NCBI GenBank assembly: GCA_902619375.1
Contig: CACNEB010000001.1
Span: 1 to 64,000 of the forward strand
Source: an uncultured Alphaproteobacteria bacterium
Lineage (GTDB): Bacteria > Pseudomonadota > Alphaproteobacteria > HIMB59
Direction of reading: 5' to 3'
Length of the DNA: 64,000 nucleotides
Position numbers and translations under genes: made by a program. Under the pieces are notes generated by a model. The model did not search any database and was not told the DNA's origin. It saw nothing but the letters and a program-made list of their open reading frames with translations. This document shows positions 56,847 to 63,965 of the stretch, piece by piece (the first letter of the stretch is position 1; each line of letters starts with the position of its first letter).

Positions 56847-57891
56847 AGTTCAATTAAGGGAGGATTACTCAAATTTAATATTTTATTTGTCACCATTAGT
56901 TGCCGTTGCTTTAACTTTATTTTTTGGTTCTTTTATTTTTTTAATTTTAGATTTAAGTCCTATCGAGTCTTTTAAAATTTTTTTTATCAGTCCTATTTCA
57001 AATTCTTATGGTATTTCTGAACTGTTTGTAAAAGCCACACCACTTGCAATTATAGCTTTAGGATTATCTTATTGTTTTAAAAACAATATTTACAATATTG
57101 GAGCAGAGGGACAGCTAACAATGGGAGCAATATTTGGTGGCGGTATTGGACTTCTATTTAACGACTCGACAAGTGTTTTTTTACTTCCGTTAATGATTTT
57201 ATTTGGTGCAATAGGAGGGGCATTTTGGGCAACTATACCTGCTATTCTTAAAACAAAATTTAATACAAATGAAATTTTAACGAGTTTGATGTTAACTTAT
57301 GTGGCTCTTTTTATACTAGATTATTTTGTTGTTGGTCCTTGGAAAGATCCTGCAGGATATGGTTTACCAAAATCGATGCCTTTTCCTGATGCAGGAAGAC
57401 TTCCTGTATTATTTGACGGTCTTCGTGTTCACATTGGTGTCTATTTTGCAATAATAATATGTTTTATAACTTATATTGTTTACAACAAAACATTATTTGG
57501 ATTTAAACTTAAAGTCTCTGGCTTAAGTTCAAAAGCATCAAAATATGCAGGTTTTAAATATAAAAATTTAATTTTTTATACTTTTATTATTAGTGGTGCA
57601 TGTGCAGGACTAGCTGGACTATTTGAGGTTTCAGGGCCTATAGGTTTGTTATACAGAGATATTTCTCCTAATTATGGTTTTACTGCAATCATTGTAGCAT
57701 TTTTGGGAAGATTGAATCCTATTGGAATTATTTTATCCTCTTTGCTAATTGCATTAACATATTTAGGCGCTGAGGATGCACAATTATTTCTTAAGATACC
57801 CTCTGCAGTAGGTTTTGTATTCCAGGGTTTAGTTCTATTCTTTTTGTTAGGCACAGATTTTTTAAATAAATATAGGGTGTTTATTAAATGA
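56839..57891 (+). CDS. BMP-family ABC transporter permease 1
   Basis: A 350-residue inner-membrane permease of the BPD_transp_2 family, with about nine hydrophobic helices. The family signature NIGAEGQLTMGAIFGG lies near residue 86 and the FNTNEILTSLMLTYVALF segment follows the substrate channel region. The start is TTG at 56839, overlapping the ATPase gene by 8 bp; ATGA overlap links it to the second permease. It is the YufP/NupB-like partner. Length is normal. Confidence 0.92.
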   Translation: MIKVQLREDYSNLIFYLSPLVAVALTLFFGSFIFLILDLSPIESFKIFFISPISNSYGISELFVKATPLAIIALGLSYCFKNNIYNIGAEGQLTMGAIFGGGIGLLFNDSTSVFLLPLMILFGAIGGAFWATIPAILKTKFNTNEILTSLMLTYVALFILDYFVVGPWKDPAGYGLPKSMPFPDAGRLPVLFDGLRVHIGVYFAIIICFITYIVYNKTLFGFKLKVSGLSSKASKYAGFKYKNLIFYTFIISGACAGLAGLFEVSGPIGLLYRDISPNYGFTAIIVAFLGRLNPIGIILSSLLIALTYLGAEDAQLFLKIPSAVGFVFQGLVLFFLLGTDFLNKYRVFIK

Positions 57892-58757
57892 GTATTGAAT
57901 TAATTATAGGTATTTTAAATATAGTTTTAATCTCTACAACGCCTCTTGTTTTTGCTGGTATTGGTGAGTTAGTCACTGAAAAAAGTGGAGTACTTAATCT
58001 AGGATTAGAGGGATTGATGTTAGTTGGAGCAGTAACAGGATTTATTACTTTAGTTTTAACTGGTAATTATTTTTATTCCTTATTTTTATCAATAATATCA
58101 GGAATAATTTTATCAGGAATATTTGCTTTTCTAGTTTTAAACCTTATGACTAACCAAATAGCAACTGGATTAGCATTAACTATTTTTGGTATTGGCTTAA
58201 GCGCAATGCTTGGTAAAAAATTTGCTGGAACACCCATAGATGGATTAAATCCTTATTATTTCATAGTGATTTCTTTTTTGTTAGTATTTTTAGTAGGTTA
58301 TTTCTTATCAAAGACAAAATCTGGACTTATTGTAAGAGCAGTAGGCGAAAATCATAACTCAGCTTATGCGTTGGGATATAACGTTATAAAAACAAGATAT
58401 TTAACGATTATATTTGGTGGTGTTATGAGCTCTCTAGCAGGTTACTACATTTCTATTTGTTATGCACCAATGTGGCAGGAGGGAATGACTGCCGGTAGGG
58501 GTTGGATAGCCCTAGCTTTAGTTGTTTTTGCAACTTGGAAACCTTGGAGATTATTAGTAGGTGCATATATTTTTGGAGGGGTTGCTATAATGCAAATGAA
58601 CCTTCAAGCATTTGGTGTAGAACTTCCTGGCCAATTTTTTAATATGATGCCCTATATTGCTACTTTAATAGTCTTAGTATTTATTTCATCAAATAAGGTA
58701 AGATTAAAACTTAGCGCTCCATCTTGTCTGAATATACCTTATGAAAAAAATTCATAA
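57888..58757 (+). CDS. BMP-family ABC transporter permease 2
   Basis: A 289-residue permease with about eight helices and the signature NLGLEGLMLVGAVTGF near residue 37, plus MTAGRGWIALALVVFATWKP in the C-terminal half, both typical of the YufQ/NupC-like second subunit. The ATG overlaps the preceding stop by 4 bp. The last codons and the stop lie inside a perfect hairpin (58736-58760). The receptor gene follows after 91 bp. Confidence 0.92.
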   Translation: MSIELIIGILNIVLISTTPLVFAGIGELVTEKSGVLNLGLEGLMLVGAVTGFITLVLTGNYFYSLFLSIISGIILSGIFAFLVLNLMTNQIATGLALTIFGIGLSAMLGKKFAGTPIDGLNPYYFIVISFLLVFLVGYFLSKTKSGLIVRAVGENHNSAYALGYNVIKTRYLTIIFGGVMSSLAGYYISICYAPMWQEGMTAGRGWIALALVVFATWKPWRLLVGAYIFGGVAIMQMNLQAFGVELPGQFFNMMPYIATLIVLVFISSNKVRLKLSAPSCLNIPYEKNS

Positions 58758-58760
58758 GGT
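58736..58760 (+). terminator. perfect 10-bp hairpin at the permease stop codon
   Basis: ACCTTATGAA (58736-58745) and TTCATAAGGT (58751-58760) are perfect inverted arms with a five-A loop, and the permease stop codon (58755-58757) lies in the 3' arm. An AATTTTTTCT tract starts 10 bases later, too far for a textbook intrinsic terminator. It could be a 3'-end stabiliser or attenuator that sets receptor mRNA apart from the membrane-subunit mRNA. Function is inferred; the symmetry is directly visible. Confidence 0.5.
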
Positions 58761-58836
58761 TATCCACTGTAATTTTTTCTAATATATAACGAATCTTTAT
58801 TTTTATTATATAAATTTACTAAAAAATTTATTTATT

Positions 58837-58841
58837 AGGGA
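58837..58841 (+). promoter_or_regulatory. Shine-Dalgarno for the BMP receptor gene
   Basis: AGGGA lies seven bases before the ATG at 58849, a clear ribosome-binding site in a genome region where most genes lack one. It fits independent and strong translation of the periplasmic receptor, which is normally needed in excess over the membrane subunits. The 91-bp gap upstream is A/T-only apart from the permease-end hairpin, and may hold a second promoter. Confidence 0.55.
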
Positions 58842-58848
58842 AATTAAA

Positions 58849-59955
58849 ATGAAAAAACAATCATTGGTATTAGTAGTAATTGCAGCCATTGTAGTAATCG
58901 CAGGCATTTTTTTTATTACTAATCAAAATATACAAAAAGACGTTTCAGATGACCAAAAAAAGATAGGCTTTATCTATATCGGACCACCTGGGGATCATGG
59001 CTGGACTTATATGCATGATGTTGGCAGACAATACTTAGAGCAAGAACTTGGTGACTCCGTTTCAACTACTTATATAGAAAATGTACCAGAAAATGCTGAT
59101 GCTGTTAGATCAATTAGAAAGCTTGCAGAGTCTGGACATGATTTAATATTTACTACCTCTTTTAACTATATGGACCAAACTTTAGAGGTTGCAAGCGAAT
59201 TTCCTGACGTGAAATTTGAACACGCAACTGGTTTTAAAAGGGCTGATAATGTCTCTACATATTCAGCAAGGTTTTATGAAGGTAGGACAGTTATAGGTCA
59301 TATTGCGGGTAAAATGACAGAAACAAATACTATCGGCTATATAGTATCTTTCCCTATTCCTGAGGTTATTAGAGGAATAAATGCGTTTTATTTAGCAGCC
59401 TCAAAAGTTAACCCAGATGTTAAGATAAAAATAATTTGGGTATATTCTTGGTATGATCCTGGTAAAGAGGCGGATGCAGCAAATACTCTTATCAATCAAG
59501 GAGCTGATATAATAGTGCAACATACAGACTCGTATGCACCATGTCAGGCAGCTGAAAAAGCTGGTGTACTAGCTTTTGGACAAGCTTCAAATCAAGAGGC
59601 ATTTTGCCCAAATGCACACATGACAGCAATAGAGGACATTTGGGGCCCATACTATGCAGCTAAAGCACAAGCGGTTGTTGACGGTACATGGTCTTCCGAA
59701 GATACATGGCAAGGGTTTAAGGACGGTATGGTAGAAATGTCACCCTATAATGAAAAACTACTATCATCAGATTTAATAGCTGAAGCAAAAGCGATAGAAG
59801 AGGGAATTGAAAATGGCACTATTCACTCTTTTGAGGGACCTATTTACAATCAAGCTGGAGAGCTAGTTGTTAAAGAGGGCGAAGTTGCTGACGATGGTAT
59901 GTTGGCCTCAATGATGTTCTACGTTCAAGGTATAGACGGAGAGGTACCTCAATAG
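58849..59955 (+). CDS. BMP-family ABC transporter substrate-binding protein
   Basis: A 368-residue periplasmic receptor. An N-terminal hydrophobic segment (5-23) follows MKKQ, then the BMP/PnrA-like domain: IGFIYIGPPGDHGWTYMHD, FTTSFNYMDQTLEVA, GYIVSFPIPEVIRGINAF and NQGADIIVQHTDSYAP. No lipobox cysteine is present, so it is either cleaved or stays as a signal-anchored protein, unlike lipoprotein receptors in Gram-positives. BMP proteins bind nucleosides or related compounds; this subgroup's exact ligand is unproven. Codon use looks less AT-biased than neighbours, consistent with high expression. Confidence 0.92.
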   Translation: MKKQSLVLVVIAAIVVIAGIFFITNQNIQKDVSDDQKKIGFIYIGPPGDHGWTYMHDVGRQYLEQELGDSVSTTYIENVPENADAVRSIRKLAESGHDLIFTTSFNYMDQTLEVASEFPDVKFEHATGFKRADNVSTYSARFYEGRTVIGHIAGKMTETNTIGYIVSFPIPEVIRGINAFYLAASKVNPDVKIKIIWVYSWYDPGKEADAANTLINQGADIIVQHTDSYAPCQAAEKAGVLAFGQASNQEAFCPNAHMTAIEDIWGPYYAAKAQAVVDGTWSSEDTWQGFKDGMVEMSPYNEKLLSSDLIAEAKAIEEGIENGTIHSFEGPIYNQAGELVVKEGEVADDGMLASMMFYVQGIDGEVPQ

Positions 59956-59969
59956 AGTAAAATAAATAC

Positions 59970-60395
59970 TTAATCCTGTTCCCAAGGAAAAACAAGCCAG
60001 TCTTTATCACTGAAATCATATAGATGAAGATCGGCTTGTTTTTTCCCTGAGGTCTTTGCATATAGGACTACAAACTTAGAGTTTGGCATCATTTCTTTGA
60101 CTATTTTTGCCGTGTCGCCGCTATCCACTAGATCGTCAATTACTACAAGTTTTTTTTCAGATTTAATTCTTTTGAAAATTTTTATATCTGTATTTTTCTT
60201 TCTATCAGCGTAAGTTTTTAGAGCAATTACATCTATATCCTGGATTCCTAAATAATTAGCTATTATTGAACCTGGTATTAGACCGCCTCTTGATATTAAG
60301 ATGAGTTTATGAGGTTTGTATTTTTTTTTTATTAATTTTGCTAATTTAATACAATCAGTATGTATATCGTGATAGCTTAAAAATACCTGTTTCAT
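59970..60395 (-). CDS. gpt: xanthine-guanine phosphoribosyltransferase-like protein
   Basis: A 141-residue purine salvage enzyme. SRGGLIPGSIIANYLGI (35-51), the PRPP-binding motif VVIDDLVDSGDTA (84-96) and the C-terminal WLVFPWEQD follow E. coli Gpt closely in order and spacing. It converts guanine, xanthine or hypoxanthine with PRPP to the nucleotide. It is convergent with the BMP-type transporter (14-bp gap) and divergent from the next gene (23-bp gap). The pairing suggests a purine uptake and salvage module. Confidence 0.88.
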   Translation of the reverse strand: MKQVFLSYHDIHTDCIKLAKLIKKKYKPHKLILISRGGLIPGSIIANYLGIQDIDVIALKTYADRKKNTDIKIFKRIKSEKKLVVIDDLVDSGDTAKIVKEMMPNSKFVVLYAKTSGKKQADLHLYDFSDKDWLVFPWEQD

Positions 60396-60418
60396 TCAGG
60401 GATTATAATAAAAAAAAA

Positions 60419-61249
60419 ATGAAAAGCAATTTAGCTATATTAAGTTCTGATCAAAAATCAATTGACTTTATAAAAAAAAATAAATTAAACATCACACTTA
60501 ATTTATACGCTAATAGTTCAAGAAATGTTGATGTGGCAGAAACATTTGCAGAAACTCATAAAATAAAAAAATATTATGGAACATACGAAGATCTATTAAG
60601 TGACAAAGGTATAGATTTTGTATTAAATTTCTTACCTTCAGGCATCAAATTTGAATATATTTATCTTTGTTTAAAAAATAATATAAAGGTTATTACTGAC
60701 TATCCAATTATTAGTAATTCAAATGATTTAGATCATTATAATGAATTAATTAATTCTAGATTAATAAATAATCTTTTTCTAATTGATGAAATAAATATAA
60801 AAAAACTTTATCAAGAATCTATAATAAAAAGCAATATTCATTTTTCAAAAAATATTTTTCAACATAATGAAACTAATAATAGTTTAGATAAAAAAGATGT
60901 ATTATTTGAATTAAGCCCAGAGCTTTTTTTTTTAATTTATAAATATCGTAATCAAAAAATTTCAATTTTTAAAAAAGAATTAATTTTTGATAATATAACT
61001 AACAAATTAATTTATTTTAAGTGTGATATTGAAATAAATAAAAATTTAAAAATAAAAGTAAATCTAAACAGCAATAAATTGAATAAATATTTGAATAACG
61101 AAGTAGAAAGGAGTGAATTATATTTAAATTATCCCATTTATAACGTGAATGATTTAAATTCTTTTATAATGTCGAATAATTCTTTTGAAAATTTATCTAT
61201 TTTTTCATATTATCCGTACAAATTATTACAAGGGGTTATTAATGAGTGA
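60419..61249 (+). CDS. degenerate Gfo/Idh/MocA-like protein
   Basis: A 276-residue protein whose first 100 residues follow the Gfo/Idh/MocA fold: AETFAETHKIKKYYGTYEDL (40-59), GIDFVLNFLPSG (64-75) and a helix before NIKVITDYP. The GxGxxG dinucleotide motif is missing (LAILSSDQKS), the catalytic EKP reads TDYP (93-96), and the later DxGxH pattern reads ELSPE. It is also about 60 residues short. A non-catalytic or altered function is likely. It overlaps the following small gene by 8 bp. Confidence 0.65.
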   Translation: MKSNLAILSSDQKSIDFIKKNKLNITLNLYANSSRNVDVAETFAETHKIKKYYGTYEDLLSDKGIDFVLNFLPSGIKFEYIYLCLKNNIKVITDYPIISNSNDLDHYNELINSRLINNLFLIDEINIKKLYQESIIKSNIHFSKNIFQHNETNNSLDKKDVLFELSPELFFLIYKYRNQKISIFKKELIFDNITNKLIYFKCDIEINKNLKIKVNLNSNKLNKYLNNEVERSELYLNYPIYNVNDLNSFIMSNNSFENLSIFSYYPYKLLQGVINE

Positions 61250-61544
61250 AAACATATCTTTTTCAGTTTCTGGTTCTGAAACTTACTATCACAAAGACTG
61301 GTTAAAATCTAAAGGTTTTAAATGGATGAAATCATCAAAGAAATGGGAAAAATTAAATATACAAGAAACAGAGGCTGATCAATTATCTGAATATTGTAGA
61401 GAGTTCGGACTCTATTATGAGAGATCTGATAAAGGAATGCCATCTTTTGATTATGAGAGCTATCTTTGGGATGGCAACATTCCCGATAAATCTATTTGGT
61501 ATGAGGAAAAGTCTCTTCCTGAGTCTACTAACGAAGAAAATTAA
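61242..61544 (+). CDS. small protein of unknown function (DUF5710-like patch)
   Basis: A 100-residue soluble, acidic protein starting at ATG 61242, with AAGGGG (61230-61235) six bases upstream, one of the better ribosome-binding sites here. Residues 15-37 (HKDWLKSKGFKW, then SSKKWEK) resemble the short DUF5710-type patch (KxxaKalGakWdxxxkkWy) seen in some DNA-metabolism proteins; the match is weak. The C-terminal half is rich in Tyr, Trp, Asp and Glu. No membrane segment or catalytic motif is seen. I do not recognise its function. Confidence 0.65.
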   Translation: MSENISFSVSGSETYYHKDWLKSKGFKWMKSSKKWEKLNIQETEADQLSEYCREFGLYYERSDKGMPSFDYESYLWDGNIPDKSIWYEEKSLPESTNEEN

Positions 61545-61630
61545 TGGATTAAAACTGAAAAGATTCCATAAAAAAAGAATATCAAGGCTACAATTAAAGC
61601 AATATAATATGGTGCTTTGTTGTTATTCAT
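61541..61630 (-). CDS. possible 29-residue single-helix membrane peptide
   Basis: On the minus strand, ATG 61628-61630 to TAA 61541-61543 encodes MNNNKAPYYIALIVALIFFL plus nine more residues. It has a polar start, one strongly hydrophobic helix (about 8-28) and a terminal His, the form of many small bacterial membrane proteins. It fills nearly all of the 88-bp gap between 61544 and 61633, which otherwise has no feature. There is no Shine-Dalgarno, as for most genes here. Chance hydrophobic reading frames are common in A/T-rich DNA, so confidence is limited. Confidence 0.35.
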   Translation of the reverse strand: MNNNKAPYYIALIVALIFFFYGIFSVLIH

Positions 61631-61632
61631 AA

Positions 61633-62775
61633 ATGAAGCCATTATTACCAAATACTTATGTACTAAACAATAAATATCTACAATCAATAATTTCTCCAAG
61701 TACAGATATTATTGATTATAATTTTAGTTCTGATCAAGTTCATAAACTAAATCTTTTACAAATTCTTAGACCAGATGTTTATTTTAATAAAAAGCTCTCA
61801 GAGGAAGAATTTTTTGATTTATCTAAAAACTACTATCAAATGCTAATAAAAGATAAAATTATATACAAATCTGAGAATGAATATTTTTTGTATCGGATTG
61901 ACTCTGATAGTCACTCACAAACTGGTTTAATTTCTCTACTAAATATTCAAGATTACATTAACAGAAATATTAAGCCACATGAAAAAATATTAGTTAGTAA
62001 GGGTAAAGAAAGAGCTGATCAATTGTCTAAAGTAAAATTCCAATTGTGCCCTATTTATCTATTTTACGATGATGAAAATATAGATTTAAATCTTGATATT
62101 CATCATGATAAAAAACCACTAATAAAGTTTAAATCAGGTAAGTATACTCACTCAATATATAAAACTAGTACTGATTTTACTGGTATAAATTTTAAGGAAC
62201 TTTTTGTTGCAGATGGCCATCATAGAATAGAGGGCTTTGCTCAATTAGACGTAAATAAAGATACTAAATTTTTATCTATTGTTTTTCCAAAATCTAAATG
62301 CTTAAACCTAGCATATAACAGAAGCATTAAATTCCCAGATACCTACAAAAAAGATTCGTTTATATCTGACCTAAAAACATATTTTCATGTTGAGGAGTTA
62401 AAATATCATGAGAAAATAGATCGTTTTTTCGTTATCTACTATCAAGGTAAGTATTTTAAAATAGATTTGAAGAATGATTTTTCTACAAATGGCGCAGATT
62501 GTATTGATTTTGGAGAGTTTGTATTGAAGGAAATATTAAATATTCAGGACGAAACAAATGATCAAAGGGTCGAATTCGTCCCACCCACATTAGGTACTGA
62601 TTATTTGATTAATCAAGTTGATACGGGTATAACAGATTTATCTACGTTAATGAGACCAGTTAGTATGGATTTAGTAATAGAATACTCTAAGAATTTAAAA
62701 TTTATGCCACCTAAAGCTACATGGTTTGAACCTAAACCCCTAGACGGTCTATTTTTTTACGAAATTCTTGAATAA
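61633..62775 (+). CDS. DUF1015 family protein
   Basis: A 380-residue cytoplasmic protein with the DUF1015 hallmark FVADGHHRIEGFA near residues 191-203, ILRPDVYF near 45, and LYRI-type strand motifs before a long alpha/beta domain. No catalytic role is established for the family. Many bacteria have DUF1015 beside serA and serC, and here it lies 29 bp before serC. That association suggests a link to serine metabolism, but the link is inferred from neighbourhood only. Confidence 0.85.
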   Translation: MKPLLPNTYVLNNKYLQSIISPSTDIIDYNFSSDQVHKLNLLQILRPDVYFNKKLSEEEFFDLSKNYYQMLIKDKIIYKSENEYFLYRIDSDSHSQTGLISLLNIQDYINRNIKPHEKILVSKGKERADQLSKVKFQLCPIYLFYDDENIDLNLDIHHDKKPLIKFKSGKYTHSIYKTSTDFTGINFKELFVADGHHRIEGFAQLDVNKDTKFLSIVFPKSKCLNLAYNRSIKFPDTYKKDSFISDLKTYFHVEELKYHEKIDRFFVIYYQGKYFKIDLKNDFSTNGADCIDFGEFVLKEILNIQDETNDQRVEFVPPTLGTDYLINQVDTGITDLSTLMRPVSMDLVIEYSKNLKFMPPKATWFEPKPLDGLFFYEILE

Positions 62776-62787
62776 TACAAAAAATCT

Positions 62788-62795
62788 AAGGAGAG
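62788..62795 (+). promoter_or_regulatory. strong Shine-Dalgarno for serC
   Basis: AAGGAGAG lies nine bases before the ATG at 62805. It is among the best ribosome-binding sites in the window and lies in the 29-bp gap after DUF1015. Most genes here have none, so serC translation seems set independently of the upstream gene. The gap is too short for a riboswitch and shows no stem-loop. Confidence 0.7.
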
Positions 62796-62804
62796 ACATT
62801 AAAT

Positions 62805-63965
62805 ATGCAAAAACCTACCATTAAACCAAACCATCCATACTTTTCCTCGGGGCCTTGTTCCAAAAGACCTGGATGGAAACTAGAAGCTTTAAATGATGCC
62901 GTTCTAGGTAGATCGCATAGAGCGAAAAGTGGCAAAGCAAAACTTAATGAGGTAATTGTAAAATCCAAGGAAGTTTTGGAGTTACCAGATGACTATTTAG
63001 TAGGTATTGTTCCCGCCTCTGATACTGGGGCAATAGAAATGGCTATGTGGAGCCTTCTAGGATTAAAAGATGTTGAAGTATGTGGTTGGGAGACTTTTGG
63101 ATTAACTTGGGTAAAGGACATTACAAAGCAACTAAAATTAGAGAATGTAACTGTTCATAAAACAGATAACTATGGAGAGCTTCCTGATTTATCAAAAGTG
63201 AATTTCGATAATGATGTTGTTTTTACATGGAATGGAACAACCTCCGGTGTTTGCATACCTAATGCAAACTGGATACCAGATAATCGGTCAGGTTTGTCAA
63301 TTTGTGATGCTACTTCAGCTGTTTTTGCTATGGACATGGATTTTAAAAAATTAGATGTAGTGACATGGTCATGGCAAAAAGTTTTGGGGGGAGAGGCTGC
63401 GCATGGCATGATTGCGTTGTCACCAAGAGCTGTTGAAAGACTCGAGTCATATGAACCACCTTGGCCAATGCCTAAAATTTTTCAATTAGCAAAAAACAAA
63501 AAGTTTTCCAAAGAAATTTTTGAGGGAGCAACTATTAATACCCCTTCTTTGCTAGCTGCTGAAGATGCTTTGGATGCTTTGAATTGGTGTATTGATATAG
63601 GTGGACAGAAAGAATTAATATCTAGATCAAAAAAAAACCTTCAAGTCATAAAGGAATGGATTGATCAAAGAGATTGGGTTGAGTTTTTAGCTGTTGACCC
63701 AAATACATATTCTTCAACAAGTATATGTTTTAAGTTTACACATCCTGACTTTGTGGCTTTAGATAGTGATAATCAAAAAAAACTTGTAAAAGAAATATGC
63801 TCTACATTAGAGAAAGAGGACGCTGGGTACGATATTAATGCTTATAAGGATGCACCAGCAGGCATAAGAATTTGGGGAGGCGCTACTGTTGAAGCCTCTG
63901 ATATTGAAAAAGTTTTACCATGGATTGAATGGTCTTTTTTTGAAACAATGGGAAGGTATAAATAA
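62805..63965 (+). CDS. serC: phosphoserine aminotransferase
   Basis: PLP enzyme for the second step of serine synthesis, also used for pyridoxal phosphate synthesis. The 386-residue protein is the alphaproteobacterial type: [13 protein letters not shown] at the N-terminus, [47 protein letters not shown], and the PLP lysine in [14 protein letters not shown]. Length and catalytic parts are intact. It shares one base with serA. Codon use is less AT-biased than the preceding 60.4-62.7 kb genes. Confidence 0.96.
   Translation: MQKPTIKPNHPYFSSGPCSKRPGWKLEALNDAVLGRSHRAKSGKAKLNEVIVKSKEVLELPDDYLVGIVPASDTGAIEMAMWSLLGLKDVEVCGWETFGLTWVKDITKQLKLENVTVHKTDNYGELPDLSKVNFDNDVVFTWNGTTSGVCIPNANWIPDNRSGLSICDATSAVFAMDMDFKKLDVVTWSWQKVLGGEAAHGMIALSPRAVERLESYEPPWPMPKIFQLAKNKKFSKEIFEGATINTPSLLAAEDALDALNWCIDIGGQKELISRSKKNLQVIKEWIDQRDWVEFLAVDPNTYSSTSICFKFTHPDFVALDSDNQKKLVKEICSTLEKEDAGYDINAYKDAPAGIRIWGGATVEASDIEKVLPWIEWSFFETMGRYK

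Noticed and set aside
58811..58830. Second inverted repeat (TAAATTT/AAATTTA) before the BMP receptor
   Set aside because: All A/T, seven pairs with a six-base loop; such repeats are expected by chance in this composition.
61417..61632. A 71-codon plus-strand open frame that covers the 88-bp gap before DUF1015
   Set aside because: It starts inside the 61242 gene in another frame, and the composition (Lys/Arg/Leu mix) shows no domain or helix pattern. The minus-strand 29-codon frame is a better candidate for the gap.
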